Below are positions 43,221 to 53,615 of a stretch of DNA of 64,000 nucleotides, in pieces; position 1 is the stretch's first letter; the number at the start of each line of letters is the position of its first letter. Where the stretch lies: NCBI GenBank assembly GCA_947683425.1, contig CANTUQ010000160.1, positions 1,009,501-1,073,500 of the forward strand, written 5' to 3'. Made by a program: the position numbers and the translations under genes. The notes under the pieces are model-generated. The model saw only the letters and a program-made list of their open reading frames with translations. It searched no databases and was not told where the DNA came from. This stretch comes from Excoecaria cochinchinensis (lineage: Eukaryota > Streptophyta > Magnoliopsida > Malpighiales > Euphorbiaceae).

Positions 43221-43429
43221 CAAAAAAAAAATAATAATAATAATAGAAGGAAAAATAAATAAAAAGAATAAAAAAGCAAAAAAAATGAAAAAAAAAAAAA
43301 AAAGAAAAAGTCAAAAAGCTATTGATACGAGGGCAAAGAAAGGTCATCTTGGGGGCAAGCTTTGTTCAAATCCCATTGATATACACATACCCGTACTTTG
43401 CCATTTTTCTTGAAACCATAAGGGTTCTA
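43221..43429 (+). other. A-rich filler at the Tat2 pol deletion
   Basis: About 100 bp of poly-A with (ATA)n, then about 110 bp of unique sequence. It replaces RT palm, thumb and both RNase H domains, which occupy about 1.9 kb in Tat1 (19663-21530). This looks like a repair junction. Confidence 0.7.
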
Positions 43430-44408
43430 TTGGCTCACCTTAGATACAAATTGCTTGAAGTATGTAAAGCAGCGTCAGTTGTGTCAGTAGTATGCTGATT
43501 TGAGGCACTTGCCGATTTCGGAACTACACAGTTTAACATCACCATGGCCATTCGCAGCTTGAGGGATAGACATTATTGGAGAAATATGTCCCATGGCCTC
43601 TAATGGACATAAATTCATCATAGTCGCTATCGACTATTTTACCAAATGGGTGGAGGATGAATCTTTCAAGACGGTTGATGCCTGGGATATGGCCAAATTC
43701 ATTAAAAAGAACCTGATACGCAAATACGATCTCCCACATCACGTTGTATCTGACAATGGGGTCCAATTCATGGCTGAAACGAAGAAGTTGCTTCAGAGAT
43801 ACGACATCGAGCATCACAAGTCTTCTCTGTATCGTCCTCAGGCCAATGGGGCAGTGGAGGCCACCAACAAGAACGTTAAGAAAATCCTGGCCAAAATGGT
43901 TCAAAACTATAAGGATTGGGCAAAAAAGTTGCCTTTTGCACTCTGGGGTTATAGAACGGCAGTCAGAACTTCTACAGGTGCCACACTATATTCTTTAGTA
44001 TATGGGACAGAAGCAGTACTGCCTGTCGAAATAAAACTCAAGTCATTGAGGGTAGTTATGGAAGCTCAAATTTCAGAGGCTGAGTGGGCACAGCAACGAT
44101 TACAACATCTGAACATGCTGGATGAGAGCAGGTTAAGGACCTACTATCATAATCAGATCAACCAGAAAAGGTTGGCTAGATCATTCAGGAAGAAAGTCAA
44201 GAAACACCCGCTAAAGGAAGGGGATTTGGTATTCAAGAAAATGAGACCGAAAGCACCGGATATAAGGGGAAAATTCAGACCAACTTGGGAAGGTCCTTTC
44301 ATCCTTAAAAAGCTATTGTCAAAAGGGGCAGCAATCCTGGCAGATAGTGATGGCAATGAGTTCAAGGAACCAATCAATATTGACAGACTCAAGAGGTTCT
44401 ACGGCTAA
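43430..44408 (+). CDS. pol: Tat2 integrase, nearly intact
   Basis: The zinc-finger cysteines are in 'KQRQLCQQYADLRHLP' (first Cys changed to Arg). After one stop near 43561, an open frame (43593-44408, 271 residues) covers the core: 'VAIDYFTKWVEDESFK', 'HVVSDNGVQFMAETKK' and 'ANGAVEATNKNVKKILAKM' (Asp and Glu of the DDE triad), then 'GKFRPTWEGPFILKKLLSKG' and 'IDRLKRFYG' at the end. It matches Tat4 (59968-60687) more closely than Tat1. Confidence 0.9.
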
Positions 44409-44637
44409 AGACCAAAAATCAAAAGAAGAGACTAAAAGCCTCGTGAGTAAAAAATTGAAAAAGGACGGCCTTGCAAAAATTGGGCGTCTCGTCAGGGTGA
44501 AAACCACAAAAAGGCATCCTAGGAAAAAATTAGAGGCTTGACAGAAAATATACAATTAAAAAAACTCGAGAGGGCTGAGTGGTAAAAGGAGTTGATGCTA
44601 TCGAGATTTGTTCTAGTAATAAATGTAGCTTTGCATT
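44409..44637 (+). other. Tat2 3' untranslated region, start
   Basis: Collinear with 60688-60930 in Tat4 ('gagggctga.tg.taa.aggagttgatgctatc'). It breaks off at 'gcatt' (44633-44637), where the Tat3 LTR begins in reverse orientation. Confidence 0.8.
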
Positions 44638-45799
44638 TGTGACGCGTGCGGACCCGACCGGTTCTCGGGATGCCCGCTTTTAGGGCCCGAGAGGGGTTTG
44701 CATCTTTTGATCTTGGGCAATCATGAGATATTTTGGACACCTCTTTCCAATAAAACACTGGAAAGATCATCTAATCCCATGAATCCTTTAGCCACCTTTG
44801 AGGTATTTTGGAGTCGCCACCTAATTTACAAGAAATTGGTAAAGTTCGAATAACCTCGGGGGTCTAAATCAGAGAAAGATTCGAAACTTTACTCTTATTA
44901 ATGCCTTGGTTAATTATAAATGGGTTTTTAATTCTAAATTTCTATCTCTCTTCTCATACGATCATAAAAAAAATGAAGCGCAAATCAATCAATAAAGAAA
45001 GCAATAAAATAATAAAGCAAACTAAAGAAAGATAAAAAAAATCGGGACAAAATACAATCCCCAAAAATTAAAAAAAAAAGTATTAAAATTTGGGACAAAA
45101 AATACAATCCCCCAAAATAAAAAACATAAATAAATAAATAAACCAAATGAATAAAATAAACATTCATAAATCGGGATATTATTTAAAATAGGAATATAGG
45201 TTCCTTCATGTTCACTTTAGAAAATCGAAGAGTTGTTTTTGGTATGCTTGGAAAAAATCGGGATGAGTGATCCCATTTTAAGAGAATTAACTCTTCCTTT
45301 TAAAAGTGAATTTTTATTGGTTGAAATTAGGACATTGGTCCCATTTTATTAGAAAACCTCAATTTATTAATATAAACTTTTTGTGATTTTTTAATTAGCG
45401 TGCATAAAAAAATAGACTTATTACAAATTACATAATAAAAACAAATGAAAGCAAAATAATAATAATACTAAAAATGCTAAAAAGATAAATTTCACCAAAA
45501 TGGTGCCTTCACCAAAATGTTATCTTCAAACCTCCATGGGCTCCCACTTGCCATTGAAAAAAACTCACACATGAAAATAAGTATTGAAATAAAAACACAA
45601 ATAAAAAATAATGTTAGTAATAAAAAAAATGAATTAAACATATAACACATGAAAATAAATAAAATAACATGCATTAAGTGGCAAATCAATTAAATGACAC
45701 AATAAAAACAAGTAACTTAACATATTAATAATTCAACATGCATAAAAAGCAAAAGTGATAAAAATAACAATAACAAATTATAACAATATATAAGAATAA

Positions 45800-46046
45800 T
45801 AAAACTAATAATAATAATAATAATAATAAGAGTAAGAGTAATAATAATAATGATAGCAACAATAACAATAATAATAATGATAATAACAAATAATATTAAC
45901 AAAAATAAAAAAAAATAATAATAATGATAGTAGTAATAATATAATAATGATAATAATAATACTAGTGATGATAATAATCACAATAATGATAATAATAAAA
46001 CAAAAGTAATAATGATATTAACAATAACAACAACAACAACAACAAC

Positions 46047-46085
<39 letters not shown>

Positions 46086-46190
46086 CAATAACAATAAAGA
46101 AGATGAACAATCAACGATAAGAAAGATGAACAATCAAGCAAGCAAAAATAAAAGAAATAAAAAAAAAACAAAACATGTTAAAGCATATTA

Positions 46191-46221
<31 letters not shown>

Positions 46222-46260
46222 TATGAACAAAAGTGATGATAATAATAATAATAAAATTAA
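45800..46260. repeat. AAT/ATT microsatellite-rich tract in the Tat3 LTR
   Basis: Repeated 'aataataat' and 'aacaacaac' runs with interruptions. The equivalent part of the solo LTR (14400-14900) is merely T-rich, so the repeat expanded in this copy. Confidence 0.9.
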
Positions 46261-46924
46261 AAATAACAACAAAAGATGAACAATCAAATAAATAAAAAAG
46301 AATAAAAATAAGATGTGCTAAAAATATTAAATCTATGACTAAATCACATGAACATAAAAATAAAATAATAGATCCAAAATAAAATCTACATGATGACTAA
46401 TTAATTAGAAAAAAAAATTAAAACAAATATTAAATAAAAGATTGAGCCTACAATATTTACTCTCAAAATTTGATGTGATAAATGAAGGTAGGTGATCAAT
46501 TGTCTTATCTTGATTTATAAAAAGAAAATATATAACAAAATTTTATCCCAAAAATAAATTATTTATTTATTTATTTTAAGGAAAAATTGTAAAAAAAAAG
46601 TAAGAAAATTTACAAGAATAAATAATTAATTTATTTGTCTCAAGAATTAACCTAAAAAATTAAAAATACTTGGGGATCTTATTCTTGAAGAAGAAGAAGA
46701 AGAAGAAGAGGAGAGAAAACCAATTTTTCTTAAGAAAAAAAAATCCCCCTTTTTCTCTCTCAAAAAATCCCTTTTATACATCAAAATAAATCAATTTTTA
46801 ATGAAAAAATTAAATTAATTTAATTCCCAATTAAACCCAAAAACTAAAGAATTTGAAGGGTTAAGACAAAAGGATTTTTAAATTAAATTCTAAAAAAAAT
46901 GAGCAAAAAAACGCCCAAAGGGTT

Positions 46925-47065
46925 GCTAGAGGGGCGACAGGCTCACAGTAGGGGCGAGCGACGGGCGTTGCCGTGCGCAGCAGCGTGCTAGGCGCACGCG
47001 AGCGATGCCTTGCACGTCGCTCGCGCTGCGGGCAAGGGCGCGCTGCCGCAGGCCGACACTCGCAA
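46925..47065. repeat. GC/CpG-rich island in the Tat3 LTR
   Basis: Words such as gcgcac, gcgagcg and gcgcgctgccgc are packed into about 140 bp between A-rich and T-rich DNA. It is the counterpart of 13620-13825. Confidence 0.75.
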
Positions 47066-47285
47066 ATTTTTTTTTTTTTAAATTTTTACTAAAACACTAT
47101 AATTTCAAAACTCACTTTTTTCCTTAAAATAATTTTTTTTTAAAATACATTTTTATTTATTTTTAATAAATCAATTTGATAAGGAAATCATTACTTTTAA
47201 CTTTCATTTTTGCCTATAAACAGGTACAATTAATTTGATCATTGGGTAATCCTGATCTAGACTGCCTCGGGACCCGGTGTCTAAA

Positions 47286-47300
47286 GTTGTCCCCAATTTT
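47286..47300 (-). other. Polypurine tract of Tat3
   Basis: On the minus strand 'aaaattggggacaac' precedes the LTR start, as in Tat1 (24487-24501). Confidence 0.8.
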
Positions 47301-47479
47301 GGAGAGGCTAGTGCATTGGTGCCTAGGTGAGTCAAAATTCAGAAAAGGGAAAGAAACGCGTACCTGAGGCGGCCTCCTTCCAGCTACTCCCTGGAGAACA
47401 GTGTTGTGATTTGAATTGCGAATGTTATCCTTCCGGATCGCATCGAGTCGCTGACAAGACTACGACATGCGGAAATTCT

Positions 47480-48025
47480 TGGATGGCGATGCGTCGAGTC
47501 TGCTCCACACTTTCAAAACTCAGGAAGTGCTCTCTTGAGCTGCACTGAGTCGCTGACAAGTCTTACAAAGTGCGGGGTGCCAACCTCTATTGGCAAAGCA
47601 CCGAGCCTGCTCCAAACTTACAAAATGCGGGAAGTGCTCTCTTGAGCTGCACCGAGTCTGCTCTAGACTTACAAAGTACTTAGGTGCAATCCTCCAATGG
47701 CTATGCGCCGAGTCTATTCCAGACTTACAAAATGCAGGAAGTGCTCTCTTGAGCTGTACCGAGCCTGCTTTAGACTTACAAAGTGCTTGGGTACCATCCT
47801 CCAATGGCGATGCGCCGAGTCTGTTCCAGACTTACAAAACGCGGGAAGTGCTCTCTTGAGCTACACCAAGTCTTTTCCAGACTTGCAAAGTGCTTGGGTG
47901 CCATCCTCCAATGGCGATGCGCCAAGTCTGCTCCAGACTTACAAAATGTGGGAAGTGCTCTCTTGAGCTGTACTGAGTCTGCTCCAGACTTACAAAGTGC
48001 AGAGGTGCCACCCTCAAATGGCGAT
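47480..48025 (-). repeat. 107-bp tandem repeat in the Tat3 3' region
   Basis: 'gaagtgctctcttgagctg' starts at 47523, 47631, 47738, 47845 and 47952, so the steps are 108, 107, 107 and 107 bp. Each unit is a dimer of two related halves sharing 'gagtctgctccagacttaca'. The ORFs at 47520-48158 read through the repeat on both strands and are not genes. Confidence 0.95.
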
Positions 48026-48933
48026 GGTTTTCACTTAGACATTTCCTGCAAAATTTTGTGCACAGAAATATATACAAGAAATTATGTGTGTATGTGTAAA
48101 AAGAAAAATGCTGATGCTTGCAAAGGAATTGTATGACATGATATGTAAATGCTCGCAAAAATGGATAGACTATGTCCTAGGTGGTCAAGGGTCCATTGAG
48201 GATAAAGCTTGGCTGTTGCACCATGCCTCAAAAGATTTAGGAGTGTCATCTTGGCTTATGGACTCTGACCCGTAAACTTTTCAGAGAGACTCATCAGGTG
48301 TGAATCTTTGCCCCCGGTCAATGATCATACACCTAGGATTCTAACTCATATCCTGAATTATACCTTATCTGGATGAAGGAAAATCATTCAAAGTAACGCC
48401 ACCTTATAGCTCCAGGAACCGGAAGTCATTGTTTTAAAGGTAGTGCTTCCCTTATGGATTTTCACACTAACTTTTCTTTCCGAGAAATGCGTCCCTTTGG
48501 GGATTTTCACATAATCCTTTGCCTAATTTTTGCCTGGAATGGACCCATCCAATCCAACGGCTTTTATTTATTTCATTTTTTTGTAGGGCAGACTGCCTAT
48601 TTCCAGGTTTTCACCCTGCCCTTTGGCCTAACTTTTGCTTAGAGAGCTAGTCACGGTTTTCATCTCTAACGGCCCCTTTTTTTTTAATAGGACTACAAGA
48701 GAAGGCTATTACAAGATCCTCCCTTAAGGATGACCAGCACAATTTGCTTAGACACCTTCTGACGAAAAATGATTAGAGAATAGTCATTAGATAAATAAAT
48801 GAGATACTTCTTTTTAAGACATAACTAATGTCCAATGAAAATATAAACTGAATTCTTTTATTCATTGCAAAATTGTGTACATTTCTATATGATTTCATTT
48901 TATATGGTCCTTAATTGGCAATAACACAAAAGC
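48026..48933 (-). other. Tat3 3' untranslated region, remaining part
   Basis: On the minus strand it resembles the Tat1 3' region (22700-23560): for example 'aatgaaatcat..agaaatgta' and the 'ggtaaat..acggc' area. No gene. It ends at 'aaagc' (48929-48933), next to the Tekay-C LTR. Confidence 0.7.
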
Positions 48934-50008
48934 TGTAACACCCCAAAAACCACCCCAGTAGTTTGAGCCTGTCCGTGTCTGTATGTGTGTATTTTTATGT
49001 GTTGCATGTATGTGTTAAATTGGATTATTTATTTAATTTATGTGTATTAGTTTGAGAAGAGGAATAAGGCTAGTGTATAGGTGGGTGTATAGAAGTAAGG
49101 TATGAGCAAAAGATAGCTTAGTGTGCATAGTAATGTATGGGAGTAGGGTGTATTATGGGACATTTGTCTTATGGGGAGAGTGACATGTGGCATAGTGGAT
49201 GGGTTAGCATTTAATGGGTTTGGTGGGAGGAGAGAGAGAGAAGGCAGCCCTTCCCTTTGATTCCCGTTCTTCTTCTCCTTTCCTCACGCCACACTCTCTT
49301 TTTTTCTTTTTCTTCTTCTTTGTTCTTCCTTTTCTTTGCATAATCTTGCTCCCTCTTCTTTACTTGAGTGAATAGAGTTGATTGGCTTGTGATTTTAAAG
49401 CTCAAAGGTGAGTTAGGAGTTATTGATGTTTTAGATTCTACTTCTTCCTCTTCTCTAGGTTAAAGTATTTATATATGTTTATATGTGGGTTGTTTTAGAA
49501 TTAATCTTGGCTATTGTGGGTTTGTGGTTCAGAGGAGGCTCTTAGACCGGAAAAAGGGAAAGAAATCGCTAGCGGGAGCGGAGCTCGCGAATAGGAGCTA
49601 AGGAAAGAAGGTTTGGGAATATTTGTTTTGTATATGTCTGTGTGATTTGAGTTGGATTTTGGCATTTTTAGTTTCGATTGGAGTTATAAATTGAATATGT
49701 ATAGCTTAAATTGAAATTATCATGATATGTGATGTTAGAGAATGAATATTGCTGAAGGATTTGCAAGGAATCATGTGAATAGTTGCAATTAGTGTTAAAA
49801 TTGCTGTTTTGGGATTTCTTGAAATTGAGCATGGGTTTGGCTTGATTTAATTGAATTAAATGGTGATAAAGCTGGGTTTTAATTATATTATGAGTTGCTG
49901 ATGCTTGTGTTACTTAATTTTGAGGTTTAGAATCAATTTTGGAAGTTTGGATGTGAATTGTATGAAAATTCTGCAGATTTTGGGCATAAGAGCTGAAAAA
50001 CCCGTGTC

Positions 50009-50292
50009 TGTCGCGATTGCGACACTGTCACGAGCGCGACAGAGTGCGGAGGTTTCAGCCCTCGCGCCGGCGCGAGAGGTGTCGCGCCGAGGAACTCGAA
50101 GGAGCTCTCTGTCGCGAGTGCGACAGAGTGCTCGAGCTTCGAACATGTGCAAGGCTCTCTTCTGTCGCGAGCGCGACAACCCTTGCGAGCACGACAGAGA
50201 GCAACACCTACGTCCTCTCGCGAGCATGAGGTCGCTCGCGATCGCGAGACGAGGCGGGGAGGTGTATTTTGGCTTCTGTCGCGAGCGCGACA
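50009..50292. repeat. Palindrome array in the Tekay-C 5' LTR
   Basis: Several TGTCGCGA(G/T)CGCGACA-type dyads, in the same order as 57048-57349 but with some decayed by transitions ('tgtcgcgattgcgaca', 'tgtcgcgagtgcgaca') and one of the central pair lost. Confidence 0.9.
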
Positions 50293-50850
50293 GACATGAC
50301 TTCCAAATTTGATTTCTTCTCCTTTTTGCTTAATGACTTGATTTCTTTTGCATGTGTTCTGTTATTAAAGCCTTGAATTCCTATTTAAATGAATAGCATG
50401 TATGTTAATTTGACAAGATTTCGTATAACCTGCTAATGTCGGAAAGTGGATAGTTAGGCATGCCTAATAGAGTTATGTGTTGCTGCAGCTATGTGTACGA
50501 CTTTGGACCCTGATCAGGTCCCCCGATCGGATCCTCGCGATCCTTCTATTTGAATCTTTCTTAAGATTCTATGTGAAAACAATTTGGAAACAAAATAAAA
50601 AGAATGATTCGATACCTTCGGGTATCTATGTGTTCATAATATGATATTGATACTCTCAAGTATCTATGTGTACTCGTTATCCACTCTTTGTGATTAAGCA
50701 GGTATTAGTGTGTCTTTATACAAGAACATTGGATTATAATATAAATAATTGAATTAATTATGTATGATTCTATATCTATAATTGTATCATTATCATGTGC
50801 TTTCTATTGTCGTCAATGTGAGTGGCGGTTATGCATTTGTGTTTTCCCCA

Positions 50851-50887
50851 CTAAGCAATTTCGCTTAGCACGGGTGTTTATCCGTGC
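50851..50887 (+). promoter_or_regulatory. Double stem-loop, Tekay-C 5' LTR
   Basis: CTAAGCAA-tt-TCGCTTAG (one mismatch) then GCACGG...CCGTGC and 'aggtg', as in the other Tekay LTRs. Confidence 0.72.
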
Positions 50888-51293
50888 AGGTGTGGAAGGT
50901 TTTGGTACGCATGGTCTGGGCGTGTCGCATCGGGAAGGCCAACGCAACTAGAGATCGGGTGTTTTGTAGTATAGGCTTTTCCTTTCTTTTGTAATAGATA
51001 TTATGTTTTTGTTAACCCTTCGGAACAGTGTATCTTGGGCTTTTATGTAATTGGTTCTTTTTGTAATCTGATGTGAGATGTAAAGACCTCTTTTTGTATA
51101 TTAATAAAAGTATTCATTTTGCTCTGTATCGCTCTTCTTTCTTTTAAAGTTTTACTTTAACTCTGATATGTTACTTTGTATGTGATGTTTGCTTGTTTGT
51201 ACTAGTGGGATGTGACACTCCTACCTATCTGGATCCTTCTCCCTCTAATCCGAGGAGAAGTCTCCATGGTATAGGTTGGGGTGTTACATTAAG

Positions 51294-51305
51294 TGGTATC
51301 AGAGC
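51294..51305 (+). other. Primer-binding site, initiator tRNA-Met (Tekay-C)
   Basis: A perfect 'tggtatcagagc' 5 nt after the LTR end. Confidence 0.92.
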
Positions 51306-51397
51306 TATTGGGTTAGATGTTACTGGGTTTCAGTATGTTAGTTAGTTTGTTGGGGATTGTGTTGGCCTGATGCGCACTGCGTTTGTATTTTATAGTT

Positions 51398-52556
51398 ATG
51401 GAGTCTGCTCGTGGATCGCTTGAGGGGTCAGCGGAAAGTGCTAATCCCCAAGAGCAAGATCCCTCAGTTTCTGGTCTGGCTCAACCTTCTAGCGGACGAC
51501 CTGAGGTGCCTATTGGACCGTTAGAAGCGGTGCTTCAGAATATGACGAGGGTACTTGAGAGGGTAACAGCACCCAGTGCTCCTATTGAGAAGTTAAGAAA
51601 GCATGGTGCAGAGGATTTCTTTGGTACTGGCATAGATGAATCTGATAAGGCAGAGATGTGGATAGAGAAAACATCCAGAGTACTTAGGGAGATAAGATGT
51701 CCACCAGAGCAAGAAGTGGAGTGTGCATTGTCCTTGTTGCAAGGCTCTGCTTATGATTGGTGGAGACTGGTGGCTAGTCAACCGCAGGTTCCTGGACCTA
51801 TTACTTGGGAATTTTTCGAGAGTGAGTTTCAGAACCGGTATGTAACTAAAGCATATAAGGATGCCAAGTGGGCGCAGTTTCTAACTCTCAAGCAAAGAAC
51901 AATGTCTGTAGCTGAGTATGAAAATGAGTTTAACAAGCTTAGTAAGTATGCACCGTCCAGGGTTCTCACAGATGAGTTCATATGTCAGCATTTTGAAGCA
52001 GGCTTGAATGAGTCCTTGAAGGTAATGTTAATCTCTTTGATGTCGGCCCCGAATGTGAAGTATTATCAGTTGGTTCAAGCAGCCTTGAGGGCAGAGCGTT
52101 CTGAAAATATTCTGAGAGAAAGCTCAAAGAAGGAAGTCTGCAAGAGGTGGCTCTTCTTCAGGCAAGAGACTGAGGGAATCGCAAGGAAACTTTGCTGATG
52201 AGTCTGTAGCTAGTCCGGCCCCTAGAGGGAGGAGACAGGGTTCTTCCAGGGGATCGGGCTCAGGTAGAGGAGATGGCACTCCCCGATGTACTCATTGCAA
52301 CAAACAACATTGGGGTGAGTGTCGATGGTTGACAGGAGGTTGTTTCAGATGTGGTTCTACGGACCATTTACTTGCGAATTGTCCAAGTCGGTATGGAGAT
52401 CCACCAGGACAGCAGGAAGGGAGCCGAGCTGGATCTAATGTACCCTAAGGAAGCCGTAATCGGGGTAGAGGAAGGGGTCATGGTGGTCGGCCTCGAGAGA
52501 GAGAACCCTCAGAATCAGTAGATCGCCCTGTACCATCGGCTGGTAGGGCCTATGCT
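51398..52556 (+). pseudogene. gag: Tekay-C gag
   Basis: ATG at 51398 (MESARGSLEGSAES) is the likely start; an upstream TTG at 51383 also lies in this frame, but the ATG fits better. The Gag core is well kept: 'LLQGSAYDWWRLVASQ', 'WEFFESEFQNRYV', 'FNKLSKYAPSRVLTDEF' and 'HFEAGLNESLKVMLISLMS'. A frameshift near 52125 ends the open frame at 52198. The next frame reads the zinc knuckles 'CTHCNKQHWGEC' and 'CFRCGSTDHLLANC'. A TAA at about 52447 (Gln codon CAA in origin) and an RG-rich tail follow before protease. Confidence 0.9.
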
Positions 52557-53615
52557 ATGAAGGCCCGAGAGGAACAGAATGCTCCCGAAGTGATTGCCGG
52601 TAAGTTCTCTTTGTTTGATTCTGAAGTTTATGCTTTGATTGACCCAGGCTCTACTCATTCTTATGTGTGTTCTGATAAGTTATCGGATAAATTGGGAAGT
52701 GAGGAGAAGATGGAATATGAGATTTGTGTATCTAGTCCGTTGGGTCAGAGTGTTTTGGTTAATCGGGTGTGTCGGAAGTGTCCCTTAAAGATTCATGGTA
52801 CAGAATTTATGGTGGATTTGATCTGCTTGCCATTCCATGAGTTTGATATTATTCTGGGGATGGATTGGTTGGATAAGCACCGCGCAGTAGTGGACTGTCA
52901 TAGGAAGGTAATGGTTTTGAAGGATAAAGATCAAGTACCTGTTATTGTGAAGGGAATTGGGAGCAGTTCTCTGCATAACGTGGTATCAGCTATGAAAGCC
53001 AGAAGATTTATTAGGAAGGGTTGTAAGGCATTTCTGGCTGTGGTTTTGGATTCTCGGAGAGGTCAAGTTAAGATTCAAGACATTCCTATTGTAAGAGATT
53101 TTGTAGATGTCTTTCCGGAAGAACTACCGGGATTACCTCCCGAGAGAGAGGTTGAATTGTCAGTAGAGATTGTTCCAGGTACAGCTCCGATTTCTAAGGC
53201 TCCTTACCGAATGGCCCCAGTGGAATTGAAAGAATTGAAGAGTCAATTGCAGGAGTTGTTAGACAAAGGATTCATTCGGCCCAGTGTATCACCGTGGGGT
53301 GCTCCAGTGCTGTTTGTTAAAAAGAAGGATGGAACCCTACGAATGTGCATCGATTATCGACAACTTAACAAAGTGATTATCAAGAATAAGTATCCATTGC
53401 CGAGGATTGAAGACCTTTTTGATCAGTTGAGAGGAGCTGGGGTATTCTCTAAGATAGACTTGAGATCAGCCTATTATCAGTTGGGGGTTAAAGAAGCAGA
53501 TGTGGCTAAGACGGCTTTTCGGACGCGTTATGGTCATTACAAATTTCTAGTGATGGCTTTTGGTTTGACCAACGCGCCTGCAGCCTTTATGGATCTGATG
53601 AACCGAGTTTTCTGA
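52557..53615 (+). CDS. pol: Tekay-C protease and first half of RT, open segment
   Basis: 352 residues. The protease shows 'VYALIDPGSTHSYVCSDK' with the catalytic Asp intact and ends 'DIILGMDWLDKHRAVVDCH'. The connector leads to RT: 'PVLFVKKKDGTLRMCIDYR', 'YPLPRIEDLFDQLRG' and 'YGHYKFLVMAFGLTNAPAAF' (the usual MPFG is MAFG). It stops at a TGA (53613-53615) where Tekay-1 has CGX-Arg, so this is probably a C to T transition. The protein would end just before the catalytic FIDD. Confidence 0.92.
   Translation: MKAREEQNAPEVIAGKFSLFDSEVYALIDPGSTHSYVCSDKLSDKLGSEEKMEYEICVSSPLGQSVLVNRVCRKCPLKIHGTEFMVDLICLPFHEFDIILGMDWLDKHRAVVDCHRKVMVLKDKDQVPVIVKGIGSSSLHNVVSAMKARRFIRKGCKAFLAVVLDSRRGQVKIQDIPIVRDFVDVFPEELPGLPPEREVELSVEIVPGTAPISKAPYRMAPVELKELKSQLQELLDKGFIRPSVSPWGAPVLFVKKKDGTLRMCIDYRQLNKVIIKNKYPLPRIEDLFDQLRGAGVFSKIDLRSAYYQLGVKEADVAKTAFRTRYGHYKFLVMAFGLTNAPAAFMDLMNRVF

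Larger units (their letters stand above)
25130..44637 (+). mobile_element. Tat2: Tat-lineage element with internally deleted pol
   Basis: The 5' LTR is split by Athila-1 (25130-27315 and 40356-40650). A PBS, a leader, unassigned ORFs, a short pre-RT/RT start, A-rich filler, integrase and part of a 3' region follow. It is cut at 44638 by Tat3, and its 3' LTR is not seen. It is non-autonomous, since most of RT, both RNase H domains, and gag and protease are absent or unrecognisable. The 5 bp before it are 'aaggg'; the matching right-hand duplication is not in view. Confidence 0.82.
44638..47285 (-). repeat. 3' LTR of Tat3 (2648 bp)
   Basis: On the minus strand it starts 'tttagacaccgggtcccgag' (TG mutated to TT) at 47285 and ends 'cgcgtcaca' at 44638. 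It is of the family of the solo LTR at 13382-15990. It contains a long AAT/ATT microsatellite region (45800-46260) and a GC-rich island (46925-47065). The poly-leucine and poly-isoleucine ORFs (45717-46171) come from the microsatellite. Confidence 0.9.
44638..48933 (-). mobile_element. Tat3: 3' portion of a Tat-lineage element, minus strand
   Basis: Reading on the minus strand from the right: 3' untranslated sequence (48933-47301), polypurine tract, 3' LTR (47285-44638). No coding domain remains in the window. It was inserted in the Tat2 3' region. Its right side ends at the Tekay-C LTR; beyond Tekay-C the sequence is Tat4 in the opposite orientation, so its 5' part is not here. Confidence 0.82.
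48934..51288 (+). repeat. 5' LTR of Tekay-C (2355 bp)
   Basis: It starts 'tgtaacacccc' and ends 'gggtgttaca' just before the PBS. It holds the palindrome array (50009-50292) and the double stem-loop (50851-50887). It differs from the 3' LTR by many substitutions and some short indels, notably at 49080-49200 versus 56105-56220. Confidence 0.94.

Noticed and set aside
45717..46171. Poly-isoleucine and poly-leucine ORFs in the Tat3 LTR
   Set aside because: They arise from AAT/ATT microsatellites read in different frames.
47520..48158. Repeat-containing ORFs on both strands in the Tat3 3' region
   Set aside because: They follow the 107-bp tandem repeat; the unit length is not a constant multiple of three and the proteins have no recognisable fold.
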